Assembly (NCBI RefSeq): GCF_036227105.1
Contig: NZ_CP109434.1
Coordinates: 2,236,001 to 2,300,000, forward strand
DNA from: Amycolatopsis sp. NBC_01488
Lineage (GTDB): Bacteria; Actinomycetota; Actinomycetes; Mycobacteriales; Pseudonocardiaceae
Direction of reading: 5' to 3'
DNA length: 64,000 nucleotides
Shown here piece by piece: positions 30,854-39,822 of this stretch. Positions within the stretch are counted from its first letter, which is position 1; every line of letters begins with the position of its first letter. Position numbers and translations under genes: made by a program. The notes under the pieces were generated by a model. It saw only the letters and a program-made list of their open reading frames with translations, was not told the origin of the DNA and did not search any database.

Positions 30854-33800
30854 TCAGGCCGGGTCCGCCGGCTGGTCGAGCAGCGCGGCCAGGGTGCGGC
30901 GGGCGACGTCCGCGCCGAACAGGCGGTCCACCACGGTCTTGCCCTCTTCGGAGAGCCGCTGCCACAGCTTGTCGTCCTCGAGCAGGTTGCCGATCTCCTC
31001 GGCGAGCTCCTCGGCCGTGCCGCCGACGAGGACGTCGAGCCCGTGCGTCAGGTGCATGCCCTCGGCGGCCAGCGGGGTGACGACCGCGGGCACGCCGTAC
31101 CCGAGGCTCTCCCCCAGCTTTCCCTTCACCCCGGCGCCGAAGCGCAACGGCGCGACGACGACCCGGGCCTCCCGGTAAGCGCTGTCGAGGTCCGGGACCC
31201 AGCCTCGGACGTCGACGCCTTCGCCTGCGAGGTCGAACATCTCCCGCGGCGGGTTGCTGCCGACGATCCGCGCCACGGCGTCGGGACGGCGGCGGCGCAC
31301 GAGCGGCATGATCTCGGTGACGAGCCACCGCGCCGCGTCCCGGTTGGGCAGGTGGTCGAAGCTGCCGACGAAGAGCACGCCCGAGCGGCCGTCCGGGGCC
31401 GCCGGCACGCCGTCGGCGTAGTGCACGTTGGACAGCACCTCGACGCGCGCCGAGGGCACCAGCTCCCGCAGCAGCGCACGCTCCACATCGGACACGGTGA
31501 ACGTGACGTCGGTGGCGCGGGTGAGGCCGAGCTCGGATTCGCGCAGCACTTCGGCCCGCCGCCGCAGCGTCAGCTCCTCGCGGGTGTCGCCGAGCCGCGC
31601 GGCCAGGTCGGCCTGGCGGTTGAGCCGGACGAAGTGCAGGTCGACCGTGTCGTAGGCGATCACGCAGTCCGGCGCGTGCTCGCGGACCTGCTCCAGCAGC
31701 TGCCAGGCGACGTGCGGCCGCGACAGGATCGTGAGCCGCAGGTCCGGGCCGGCGTCGCGCAGGAACTCCTGCTGCTCGCCGAGCCCGGTCACCACCGTGA
31801 CGCCCGCGCGGTACAGCGCGTCCGCGTACGGCTCGGGGAGCGCGTTGTTGAGCGGCATGAACACGACCCGGTGGCCGAGGCCGACCAGCAGCTCGAGGAT
31901 GCGGAACATCCGCACCGAGCCGGAGTCCTTGTCCGGCATCGGCACCTGGTGGTCGACGACGAGCACGGTGCCGCCGCGGTGGCCGTCCTTCGTGCGCTGC
32001 CGGCCGGCCCAGACCGCGCGCGGGCTCGCCTCGGGGAAGTGGTCGCGCAGCTGGACGCTCCACTTGTCGACGAAGACGCCGCGGTTGAGCTCCTGGTGGC
32101 GTTTCACGCCGGACGAGACGTCCGTGCCGTTCGTGATGCCTTCGTGGTGCACGACGACCGACGCGGGCTGCACCATCGTGCGGTACCCGGCCGCCCGCAC
32201 GGCGAACGCGAGGTCGGTGTCCTCGTAGTACGCGGGTGCGAAGCGCTTGTCGAAGCCGCCGATGCGCTCGAACAGCTCGCGGCGGACCAGGATGGCCGCG
32301 CCCGAGCAGTAGTCGACGTCCCGCAGGGCCTGGAACCACGGTGCGTCCGGCGACTGCAGCCTGCCGTAGTTCCAGCCGGTGCCGTCGGCCCAGATGATGC
32401 CGCCGCACTCCTGCAGGCGGCCGTCCGGGTAGACCAGCTTCGAGCCGACGAGCCCGACGTCGGGCCGGGACTCGACCACGGCGACCAGTTCGTCGAGCCA
32501 GCCCGGGCGGACCTCGGTGTCGTTGTTGAGGAAGAAGACGAAGTCGCCGCGCGCGTGCTCGGCGCCCAGGTTGCAGGCCCCGACGAACCCGAGGTTCTTC
32601 GGTGCGCGCACCAGCCGGACCCCGGCGCAGCCGGCGACGCGGTCGGCCGAGTCGTCGCGGGAGGCGTCGTCGACGACGATCACCTCGAACGGCGTCGCGG
32701 GCAGGTGCCGCTGGATCGAGTCGAGGCAGGTCCGGGTGTAGGCCCAGTTGCCGTAGACCGGGATGACGACGCTGACGATCGGCTGGTCGCTGGTGGTCAC
32801 CGCGACCGGACCGGGCACCGGCGGCGTGGCCGGGGCCGAACCCGCCTGCCGTCCCAGCGCCGTCTCGTAGAGGTCGCGCCGTCGCGTGCCGCGCGGGGCG
32901 AACTTCTCGATCGACCCCCGGTACTTGCCGATCAGCCGCTGCGCGAGGGCGGAAGTCTCCGCGCGGAGCTTCTCGTTCTCCGCGGCGAGCCGGCCGACCG
33001 TCTCGGCGAGCCCGGTGTTGTTGCCGGCCAGCCACGCGAGACGTTCGGTGTCGTAGCCGGCCTTGCGCTTGAGGAGGTTCAGCTCTTCGGCCGCTCGACG
33101 ACGTTCCTCACGCGCGCGGCCGGCCTGGTCGATCGCCTCGTCGCGCTCGGCGGCGGCCTGCCGTCCGGTGGCGGTGGCGTCGGCCAGCTCGGCGGTCAGG
33201 CGGGCCTCGGCGGCCGACGCACGCTCGCGCTCGGCTTCCGTGCGGGCCAGCTCCGCCTGGAGCCGCCCGGCTTCGGCCGCGGCGCGCGCGACGAGCGTCA
33301 GCTTCGGGTCGAGCATGGCCGACGTCGAAGGCACCTCGACCGGCTCGGCCGACGCGACGGAGACGAAGTAGGTGTGCGGCGCTCCCGGCTCGACGACCCA
33401 GCCGTCCGCCTCGTCCGGCCGCAGGGTGAGCACCTCGGCGCCGGTGCCCGCGCCGCCGTCGTGGATCAGCGACCCGACGGCGACGTTCTGGCGCAGCACG
33501 ACGACGTGCTCGAAGCTGTTCGCCAGCAGCGACCGGAACGCCGTCCCGGTCAGCTCGTGCACGTGGTACGGGTTCTCGTTGCCGTGGTCGTGGGAGTAGA
33601 CCTCGACGTCCGGCGTGCTGCACAGGAAGATCCCGGACGGCGTGAGCCGGTTGCGGACCAGCTCCATCAGCCGGTCCTGCTCGTCGACGTGCTCGATCGC
33701 CTCGAAGCAGGTGATGACGTCGAACTTCTCGCCGTCGAGGGCGGTGGGGTCGGTGATCGAACCGGCCTCGAAGCGGACGCCCGGGTAGTTCTTCCCGGCG

Positions 33801-34039
33801 TGCTCGACGGTGACCGGGTCCAGCTCGAGGCCCACGACCGCCGCGGCCGGCTTCGCCATCAGCGCGCTGCCGTAGCCCTCACCACTGGCCAGGTCGAGGA
33901 CCCGCTTGCCGGCGACGAACCGGGCGGCGAACGCGTAGCGGTGGTAGTGCTCGTAGATCACCTGGAGGTCGTCGGTCCACGGCACGCACCGCTCGCCGGT
34001 CCACTCGATCAGCCGCTCGCCGTTCGTCCCCTTGCCCAT
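30854..34039 (-). CDS. multidomain methyltransferase-coiled coil-GT2-GT4 glycan protein
   Basis: 1061 residues. A class I SAM methyltransferase spans about 1-200 (VLDLASGEGYGSAL, ITCFEAIEHVDEQ). A coiled coil rich in Glu/Ala/Arg covers about 245-375. A family-2 glycosyltransferase spans about 415-660 (VSVVIPVYGN, VVDDASRDDS, FFLNNDTEVRPGW, YYEDTDLAFAVRAAGYR). A GT4-like domain spans about 690-1055 (VLFVGSFDHLPN, RIVGSNPPREMFD, GWVPDLDSAYREARVVVAP, RFGAGVKGKLGESLGYG). Such fusions build and methyl-cap surface polysaccharides in the cytoplasm using NDP-sugars. Downstream partners are a second methyltransferase and an AlgJ-like acetyltransferase. Polymer identity is unknown. Confidence 0.9.
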   Translation of the reverse strand: MGKGTNGERLIEWTGERCVPWTDDLQVIYEHYHRYAFAARFVAGKRVLDLASGEGYGSALMAKPAAAVVGLELDPVTVEHAGKNYPGVRFEAGSITDPTALDGEKFDVITCFEAIEHVDEQDRLMELVRNRLTPSGIFLCSTPDVEVYSHDHGNENPYHVHELTGTAFRSLLANSFEHVVVLRQNVAVGSLIHDGGAGTGAEVLTLRPDEADGWVVEPGAPHTYFVSVASAEPVEVPSTSAMLDPKLTLVARAAAEAGRLQAELARTEAERERASAAEARLTAELADATATGRQAAAERDEAIDQAGRAREERRRAAEELNLLKRKAGYDTERLAWLAGNNTGLAETVGRLAAENEKLRAETSALAQRLIGKYRGSIEKFAPRGTRRRDLYETALGRQAGSAPATPPVPGPVAVTTSDQPIVSVVIPVYGNWAYTRTCLDSIQRHLPATPFEVIVVDDASRDDSADRVAGCAGVRLVRAPKNLGFVGACNLGAEHARGDFVFFLNNDTEVRPGWLDELVAVVESRPDVGLVGSKLVYPDGRLQECGGIIWADGTGWNYGRLQSPDAPWFQALRDVDYCSGAAILVRRELFERIGGFDKRFAPAYYEDTDLAFAVRAAGYRTMVQPASVVVHHEGITNGTDVSSGVKRHQELNRGVFVDKWSVQLRDHFPEASPRAVWAGRQRTKDGHRGGTVLVVDHQVPMPDKDSGSVRMFRILELLVGLGHRVVFMPLNNALPEPYADALYRAGVTVVTGLGEQQEFLRDAGPDLRLTILSRPHVAWQLLEQVREHAPDCVIAYDTVDLHFVRLNRQADLAARLGDTREELTLRRRAEVLRESELGLTRATDVTFTVSDVERALLRELVPSARVEVLSNVHYADGVPAAPDGRSGVLFVGSFDHLPNRDAARWLVTEIMPLVRRRRPDAVARIVGSNPPREMFDLAGEGVDVRGWVPDLDSAYREARVVVAPLRFGAGVKGKLGESLGYGVPAVVTPLAAEGMHLTHGLDVLVGGTAEELAEEIGNLLEDDKLWQRLSEEGKTVVDRLFGADVARRTLAALLDQPADPA

Positions 34040-34082
34040 GGCGGGCAGATTAGCCGTCCGAACAGGGCCGCCGGGGCGGGCC

Positions 34083-35498
34083 TCACCTTTCGACGAGGCG
34101 CAGCCCGACCAGGATGTAGGCCAGCGTCCGCCGGTCGGCGCCGGAACCGGCGGTGATCGACCAGTCGGCGTCGAACGACAGCCGGACCTGCCGGTGCGCG
34201 TCGATCGGGACCGGCACGACCTGCTCGCGCAGGCCCGGGCCGACGTCCGCCTTCGCGACCGGCACGCCGTCGACCGCGATCGTCACGCTGCCGTGGTCGG
34301 TGGAGTCGTCGGGGACGAAGGTCCGCAGCTCGAGCGCGCCGATCGCCGCCGTGGTGAGGAGCGGGAACTCGACCGACGGCGCGGCCCAGTCGTCGTGGGC
34401 GACACCGTTCATCCGGCCGGTCACGACGCCGGCACCGCGCACCAGCCGCTCCCCGGGAGTGCCGCCGGGCCGGAACGACACGCGCCCGGCCGGGTCGACG
34501 ACGTGGGTGTCGCGCACGGACCGCTCCGGCGTCCGCGAGCCGTGGACGCGCAGCGGCTGTGCCGTCGGGTGGAAGAGGCCGACGAGGTGCGTCGGGCTGA
34601 CGACGCCCAGGTCGACGAGGGTGTCGTCGAGGACGCCGAGGTCGTCGAGCAGGCGGACGTCGGCGGGCTCGGCGAGGTCGAAGGAGGGGCCGTAGATCCG
34701 GTCGATGAACGGGTCGATCACGTTGCCGTACGGGAAGAAGAGGCTCGGGTGCAGGTGGTCGAGCAGCACCGGGAGCACGTCCTGGGCGCGGATGCCCTCG
34801 AAGCCGTCGGCCGCGCAGTCGATGTCGACGAACTGCTCGTCGACGGCGCCGGTCATGGCGTTGCGCCGCAGCCGCGGCGGCAGCGTCGCCCAGATCCGGT
34901 CCACGACTTCCAGCGCCTCGGGCCACCGGCGGTGGCCGTTGCGCCCGATCATGTCGTGGACGACGAGGACGCCATCGGGGTCCAGCCCCGCACGGATCTG
35001 GCCGTAGAGGTGCTCGAGGTCGAGGACGTGGTGCAGTGCCTGGTAGCCGACGACGACGTCGTGGGCGGTGTCGGCGCGCCAGGTGTTGAAGTCGGCGGTG
35101 ATCAGCTCGACCCGGTCGGCGAAGCCCAGTTCCCGCGCCGACGCCTCGGCGCGGGCCTGCATGTCGGGGTTCAGCTCCAGCAGCCGCAGCCGCACGTTGT
35201 GCCGCCCGGCCGCGGCCAGCGTGCGCAGCCAGCCGAGCTCCTGGTCGCCGTTGCCGCTGCCGAGCGAGAGCACGACGACGTCCCGCTCGAGCCGCTCCGC
35301 GCGCCGGGCGATCTCGCCGGTGATCAGCTCGTCGATGTCCGTGACGCCGAGTGCTTCGAGCTTCGGCCGCAGGTGCCGGGCGGACCAGTGGTGCGCCGAC
35401 GGCGGCAGGTTGCCGTGCACCTCGACCTGGCCGGCGAACGTCTCCCGCTCGCGCGCCAGGCGCTGCTCGTAGCCGGGTCCCCGGTCGCCCATCGCCAT
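34083..35498 (-). CDS. SAM-dependent methyltransferase with C-terminal beta domain
   Basis: 471 residues, start ATG 35498 or 35492. The methyltransferase core spans about 60-215 (VVVLSLGSGNGDQE, LRLLELNPDMQARA, VVGYQALHHVLDLEHLYGQI, GVLVVHDMIGRNGHRRWPEALE). About 215-320 is a mixed region, and the last 140 residues are probably a beta-sandwich of carbohydrate-binding type (SVRDTHVVDPAGRVSFRPGGTPG to YILVGLRLVER). It lies 44 bp upstream of the large glycosyltransferase gene on the same strand, so the two form an operon. Methylation of a glycan or a carrier-linked sugar is inferred. Confidence 0.82.
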   Translation of the reverse strand: MAMGDRGPGYEQRLARERETFAGQVEVHGNLPPSAHHWSARHLRPKLEALGVTDIDELITGEIARRAERLERDVVVLSLGSGNGDQELGWLRTLAAAGRHNVRLRLLELNPDMQARAEASARELGFADRVELITADFNTWRADTAHDVVVGYQALHHVLDLEHLYGQIRAGLDPDGVLVVHDMIGRNGHRRWPEALEVVDRIWATLPPRLRRNAMTGAVDEQFVDIDCAADGFEGIRAQDVLPVLLDHLHPSLFFPYGNVIDPFIDRIYGPSFDLAEPADVRLLDDLGVLDDTLVDLGVVSPTHLVGLFHPTAQPLRVHGSRTPERSVRDTHVVDPAGRVSFRPGGTPGERLVRGAGVVTGRMNGVAHDDWAAPSVEFPLLTTAAIGALELRTFVPDDSTDHGSVTIAVDGVPVAKADVGPGLREQVVPVPIDAHRQVRLSFDADWSITAGSGADRRTLAYILVGLRLVER

Positions 35499-35541
35499 CC
35501 CCGCATCCCCGGTTCCGGCTCGTCCGGCTCCGGCCCGGCGC

Positions 35542-35547
35542 TAGGAT
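35542..35547 (+). promoter_or_regulatory. -10 element of leaderless acetyltransferase transcript
   Basis: TAGGAT lies at -12 to -7 relative to GTG 35554 with no Shine-Dalgarno, matching the leaderless pattern. It lies within the 55-bp interval shared with the divergent methyltransferase gene. Confidence 0.5.
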
Positions 35548-35553
35548 ACGGGC

Positions 35554-36870
35554 GTGCCGTCCCGACTCCGTCCGCAGTCACCCGCCGACGGGAAACTGCC
35601 GCTGACGCCGGAGTCGTGGCTCCCCAAGGAGCACAACCTCTACCGCCCGCGGCACAGCAGCCGGCAGCGCACGGCGCTGACGTGCGCGATCGTCTTCTTC
35701 CTGGCCCCGGTGCTGCTCTGGGTCGTCGGCGTGCAGCCGACGGCGTTCGAGAACCGGCCGCTGCGGCCGTTCCCCAGCCTCGGCGACGGCTGGGGGTTCT
35801 TCACCGGGCTGACCGGCTGGGCCACCGACCACCTGCCGCTGCGGCAGGCCGGCGTCCAGGCCGCGGACGGCATCGGCACCGGCGTCTTCGGCGACCCGCC
35901 CGGCTCCGGGCAGGGCACCAACCACGACACCGTCGGCATCGACCAGGGCCAGCACCCGGCCGGCACCGGCGACGTCCCCGGGTACGTCTACCCGCAGGTG
36001 ATCCCGGGCAAGGACGGCTGGCTGTACCTCGGCGAAGACGTCAACGCGAAGTGCCGTCCGGTGATGGACCTCGACCACGTCGTCTCCGCGCTGCAGCGGC
36101 TGCGCGCGGCGGTCGAGAACTCCGGGCGCAAGTTCGTGCTGCTCTTCGCGCCGGACAAGTACACCGAAGAGCCGTCGCACCTGCCGGACGACTACGTCGG
36201 CAAGGCCTGCGCCCAGGCCAGGACCACCGACTTCTGGAACCGCGTGCCGCGCGAGACCGGCGCGCTGGACCTGCGTCCCGCGCTCGCCGACGCCAAGAAG
36301 CGGCTGGGCCGGCCGCTCTACGACTCGAACGACACGCACTGGTCGTACGACGGCGGCCTGGTCATGACGTACGCGCTGGGCCAGGCGATCACCCCCGGCA
36401 GCACGACGAACTGGCGGGCCGCACCCGACGGCGTCCGGCCGTGGCCGGCGGACCTGGCCCGCGTGCTCGGCCGCACCGAGCAGCGGCAGCTGCCGACCTA
36501 CAGCCTCAGCACCGACGGCGGCGCGGACCGCACCCGCTACATCGCCAGCGACTTCCGCTCCCCGCTGCACCTGACGCAGCCGGACGGCGCGCGGCCGGTC
36601 GGCTCGATCGCCCCGAAGGTCGAGATCGTGGCCGACTCCTTCACCCAGTTCGCGACGCCGTACCTGGCCGCGACCTGCCAGGACGTCACCATCGTCCACA
36701 GCGACACCGTGGCGGAGGGCAACGCGGCCCAGCTGGCCGAGATGTTCGCCGACCGGGACGTCGTCACCTTCGAATTCGTCGAGCGCAGCGTCACCGGCGG
36801 GTCGTCGGCGCTGCTGCGCGACCAGACGATCGGGGAGCTGGCGAACGTGCTCGCCCAGCACCCGCGCTGA
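35554..36870 (+). CDS. AlgJ/AlgX-like SGNH acetyltransferase
   Basis: 438 residues from a leaderless GTG. A basic cytoplasmic N-terminus leads to one membrane helix (about 42-60, TCAIVFFLAPVLLWVVGV), so the catalytic domain is outside. AlgJ-family features are FENRPLRPFPSL after the helix, DGWLYLGED near 153, the Asp-x-His pair NDTHWS at 259-264 and the nucleophile VADSFTQF with Ser362. The family adds O-acetyl groups to exopolysaccharides such as alginate. The acyl donor chain (an AlgI-like MBOAT) is not encoded in this window. It is divergent from the methyltransferase/glycosyltransferase operon. Confidence 0.8.
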   Translation: MPSRLRPQSPADGKLPLTPESWLPKEHNLYRPRHSSRQRTALTCAIVFFLAPVLLWVVGVQPTAFENRPLRPFPSLGDGWGFFTGLTGWATDHLPLRQAGVQAADGIGTGVFGDPPGSGQGTNHDTVGIDQGQHPAGTGDVPGYVYPQVIPGKDGWLYLGEDVNAKCRPVMDLDHVVSALQRLRAAVENSGRKFVLLFAPDKYTEEPSHLPDDYVGKACAQARTTDFWNRVPRETGALDLRPALADAKKRLGRPLYDSNDTHWSYDGGLVMTYALGQAITPGSTTNWRAAPDGVRPWPADLARVLGRTEQRQLPTYSLSTDGGADRTRYIASDFRSPLHLTQPDGARPVGSIAPKVEIVADSFTQFATPYLAATCQDVTIVHSDTVAEGNAAQLAEMFADRDVVTFEFVERSVTGGSSALLRDQTIGELANVLAQHPR

Positions 36871-37033
36871 CCTCGCCGGTCGCCTCGCGACTCGCGCCGG
36901 TAACGACGGGGTGGTGGGCGCCGACGGGTAAGGACACCCGTGCACAATGACTGCGTGCGGCCAGGAGGGTGTCCGGCCGCGCACCCGCACGTTCGCATGG
37001 ATTCGGGACGAACTACCCGAAGGGGGTACCGGG

Positions 37034-38257
37034 GTGACCTGGCAGGAAGAGCTGCGCAGGCTGGACGAGGAGCTCGCAGCGGGGAGCCTGACCGCGGACG
37101 AGTACCGGACCCGGCGTGATCGTGTGCTGAGCATGGCCGTGACAGCCGGCGACAGCCAACCGCAGCAGGCCCCCGGGCAGCCGTCGACCGCCGCGGAAAC
37201 CCAGATCATCACGCCGGTGTCGCCGCCTTCGCGGCAGCAGCCCGCCCCCGACCAGCCGGCCGGCTCGGCCGACGCCACACAGGTCGTGTCGTCCGCGGAC
37301 GCGGGCGGCGAGCGCACCCAGGTCGTGCAGCCGTGGCAGCAGCACCCGAACTCGCCGTCGGGCGGGTTCCCCCAGCCGATGGGGCAGCCGCAGTACAGCC
37401 AGCCCTCGCCCCCCAGCGGGTTCGCCCGGCCGCAGCAGCAGCCGGACCCGTGGGGTGCGGCCCCGCAGGACGTCAGCCCGCCGTGGGGCGGCTCGGAGTT
37501 CCCGCCGCTGGGCCCGTCGAACAACTCGAACGCGGGCTGGATCAGCCAGGGCCCGGAGACGTTCCAGACCCAGCCGTCGTCCGGCAAGGGCAAGAAGATC
37601 GCGTTCATCGCGCTCGGCGTGGTCGTGGTCGTGGGCCTCGCGTTCGGCGTCTGGGCGCTGTTCATCAAGAACAATGGCGACACCCCGGTCGCCCAGCAGA
37701 GCACCAGCCAGCAGCCGCCGCCGGTGCCGACGACCAAGCCGCTGCCGGAGCCGCCGGCCGCCAAGGCCGAGCCGGAGGACAACTCCTCGGCCCTGGTGAC
37801 CCCGGCGGGCAAGACCCGCGCCGGCGGGGGCTCGTTCGACATCGCGAAGCTGGAGTCGGCGAAGTTCCTGCCGCCCACGGTGACCGAGCGGCTCAAGCAG
37901 GGCGGCATGACCGACGGCCTGCTCAAGACCACGACCGACGGCGACGTCACGCTCGGCCTGTACGCGCTCGAAATGCCGGACAAGCAGTCCACGACCCCGG
38001 TGGCCCAGGAGTACGCGAACGCCCAGCAGGAAGGCGGCCTGACCGCCAGCCGCGACCTGTCGCTGCACGGCGTGCCGGTGTTCGCCGCGCCGGACGGCGG
38101 TGGCCAGACGGTCTACCGCGCGGTGTACGTCCTGTACAGCCGGGTGATCATCGTCGACGCGTACGGCACGGACAAGGACGCCACGCTCAGCTCGTTCAAG
38201 ACCCTGCTCGCCGCGCAGGTCCAGAAGGCGCCCCCGACCGAACGCACGAACAACTGA
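37034..38257 (+). CDS. SHOCT-like membrane protein, paralog 2
   Basis: 407 residues from GTG 37034 behind AGGGGG. Like paralog 1 it opens with WQEELRRLDEELAAG and a basic EYRTRRDRVL helix. A Gln/Pro-rich cytoplasmic region follows (about 40-185), a membrane helix (about 190-212, IAFIALGVVVVVGLAFGVWALFI) and an extracytoplasmic domain (AGGGSFDIAKLESAKFLPP onward) ending APPTERTNN. An IS110 element begins at its stop codon, but the stop is kept. It lies 163 bp after the acetyltransferase gene on the same strand. Confidence 0.78.
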   Translation: MTWQEELRRLDEELAAGSLTADEYRTRRDRVLSMAVTAGDSQPQQAPGQPSTAAETQIITPVSPPSRQQPAPDQPAGSADATQVVSSADAGGERTQVVQPWQQHPNSPSGGFPQPMGQPQYSQPSPPSGFARPQQQPDPWGAAPQDVSPPWGGSEFPPLGPSNNSNAGWISQGPETFQTQPSSGKGKKIAFIALGVVVVVGLAFGVWALFIKNNGDTPVAQQSTSQQPPPVPTTKPLPEPPAAKAEPEDNSSALVTPAGKTRAGGGSFDIAKLESAKFLPPTVTERLKQGGMTDGLLKTTTDGDVTLGLYALEMPDKQSTTPVAQEYANAQQEGGLTASRDLSLHGVPVFAAPDGGGQTVYRAVYVLYSRVIIVDAYGTDKDATLSSFKTLLAAQVQKAPPTERTNN

Positions 38258-38309
38258 CACGAAGATGAGTGCGATTCGCTGGTCGGTGTGTGGTTGTTGG
38301 GGTCCTGCG

Positions 38310-39572
38310 TCAGGCTGGGATCGGGTCGAAGCGGACGGTCATGCCCAGGGCGTTGGCCTGCTTGACGATCTGGTGCATGGTGCGCTGGGGGTCGCGGCGG
38401 GTGAAGTAGTCGGCGCCCAGGTCGTGGTGGGTGACCTTGTCGGTCAGGATGTGCCAGATCGCGATGGTGAGTTTGTGCATGACGGCGACCAGGGCTCGTT
38501 GCCGGCCGCGGCGGGCGGCGAGGCGCCGGTAGTAGACGGCGTAGTAGGAGTTCTTTTGCTTGATCGCGGCCATGGCGGCGGTACCGAGGATGCGTTTGAG
38601 GTTGGCGTTGCCGTGGCGGGTGTGGCCGGATTTGTTCACCCCGGCCGATTCGTTGAGGCCGGGGCAGACGCCGATCCAGGAGGCCAGGTGCGCGGCGGTG
38701 GCGAACGGGGCCATGTCTCCACCGGTCTCGCTGATGATGATCTCGGCGGCGGTGCGCCCGATGCCGGGGATGGTGTCGAGGTTGTTCAGGTCCCGGTCGC
38801 GGTCGCGCATCAGGTCGGCGATCCGCATGTCCAGTTCGGTGACCAGTTCGGCGAGGTGGTCGATCTGGGTGAGGAAGTGCCGGCACATGAAAGCGTGGTG
38901 GTCGGTGAACGTGCCCTCCAGCGCCACGGTGAGGGCGGGGATCTTGGCGCGGGCGTGGCTGAGGGCCAGCTCGGCCAGTGTGGCGGGGTCGCGTTCGCCG
39001 TCGATCAATGCGGCCAGGATCCGCCGCGAGCTGACTCCGGTGACGTCGGTCAGGACGCTGGTCAGTTTGAGGCCGCTGTCCTCGAGTTCTTTTTCCAGTC
39101 GTTGGATTTCGCGGCCGCGGTCGGCGCGGATTTCGGTGCGGCGGCGGGTCAGTTCCCGCAGTTCGCGGATCGCGCGGTCGGGTACGAAGGAGGCCAGCAC
39201 CATTCCCGAGGCGGCGGCGCGGGCCAGGAACGCCGCATCCGATGGGTCGGTCTTGCGGCCCTTGATCCCGCGCAGGTGGGCGGGGTTGACCAGCATCAGG
39301 TTCAGCCCGGCGTCCTGCAGCGGGTAATACACCGCACGCCAGTAGTCCGAGGTGGCTTCCAGGGCAACGATTTCGACTGCGTGTTCGGTCAGCCAGTCAC
39401 GCAGGTCCCGGATGGCCCCGGCGGTGGTGTCGAACCGTTCGGTCTCCAGCAGCCATCGGCCTGCCCGGCGCGGGTCCGGGGTGCGTACGCATGCCATCAC
39501 GAACCGTTTGCCGACATCCACACCCGCAGCGCGCAGGTACAGCACCTCGTCCCGCGCCGACGATTTTGTCAT
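38310..39572 (-). CDS. IS110-family DEDD transposase (recombinase)
   Basis: 420 residues from ATG 39572. The N-terminal RuvC-like domain has the acidic tetrad: Asp19 (GVDVGKRF), Glu72 (LEATSDYW), Asp109 and Asp112 (KTDPSDAAF). A coiled linker follows (about 125-240). The C-terminal Transposase_20 domain shows IPGIGRTAAEIIISE near 268 and FATAAHLASWIGVCPG near 300. All parts look intact, so the element is probably active. Such recombinases join donor and target DNA under the direction of a bridge RNA encoded in the element's non-coding end. Confidence 0.92.
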   Translation of the reverse strand: MTKSSARDEVLYLRAAGVDVGKRFVMACVRTPDPRRAGRWLLETERFDTTAGAIRDLRDWLTEHAVEIVALEATSDYWRAVYYPLQDAGLNLMLVNPAHLRGIKGRKTDPSDAAFLARAAASGMVLASFVPDRAIRELRELTRRRTEIRADRGREIQRLEKELEDSGLKLTSVLTDVTGVSSRRILAALIDGERDPATLAELALSHARAKIPALTVALEGTFTDHHAFMCRHFLTQIDHLAELVTELDMRIADLMRDRDRDLNNLDTIPGIGRTAAEIIISETGGDMAPFATAAHLASWIGVCPGLNESAGVNKSGHTRHGNANLKRILGTAAMAAIKQKNSYYAVYYRRLAARRGRQRALVAVMHKLTIAIWHILTDKVTHHDLGADYFTRRDPQRTMHQIVKQANALGMTVRFDPIPA

Positions 39573-39717
39573 GATGTACCACCCATCGGTCCTGTCGTCC
39601 TGGGTGGGCCGCTCGGAGAGGTCCCGGGAAGCAGCGAAACTGACACACGTGCTCGTGCGGCGGCGCACCGCCGGTCTGGCACAAACCGTAGTCCCGGAGC
39701 GGACCTCCATCACCATT
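39573..39717 (-). ncRNA. candidate bridge (seek) RNA region of the IS110 element
   Basis: 145 bp between the transposase start and the element end, on the transposase strand. Hairpins are visible: CCACCCA/TGGGTGG (39579-39607) and GGCGG/CCGCC (39659-39672). Between them lies AACTGACAC (39638-39646), a nine-base match to the left junction (38252-38260), as expected for a guide loop. Boundaries and transcription are unproven. Confidence 0.35.
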
Positions 39718-39822
39718 CTGACATTCGAGCTCTCACCGCATCACAGTCCAACCGGCTTACCGAGCGGCCCACCCCATCTTCCCAGCCCCGTGAAGCCTGC
39801 GAAACAGACGGGAGCTTCTGAC

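Larger units (their letters stand above)
38254..39717 (-). mobile_element. IS110-family insertion sequence
   Basis: About 1464 bp, flanked by a direct CTGACA at 38254-38259 and 39718-39723. It has no terminal inverted repeats, as usual for IS110. One DEDD transposase fills most of it. The non-coding end in front of the transposase (39573-39717) is large, the other end only about 50 bp. The left copy of CTGACA contains the TGA stop of paralog 2. IS110-family cores begin with CT, which fits these junctions. The exact ends are inferred from the repeat, so they could be off by the core length. Confidence 0.75.

Noticed and set aside
31043..34156. Long plus-strand open frame of about 1040 codons opposite the glycosyltransferase gene.
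   Set aside because: Its translation is Arg/Gly/Val/Asp noise with no motifs. It is a product of high-GC codon bias on the real gene.
39639..39646. The second ACTGACAC as the true right end of the IS110 element.
   Set aside because: This would leave only about 67 bp in front of the transposase, too little for the usual non-coding end. The junction at 39718 fits better.
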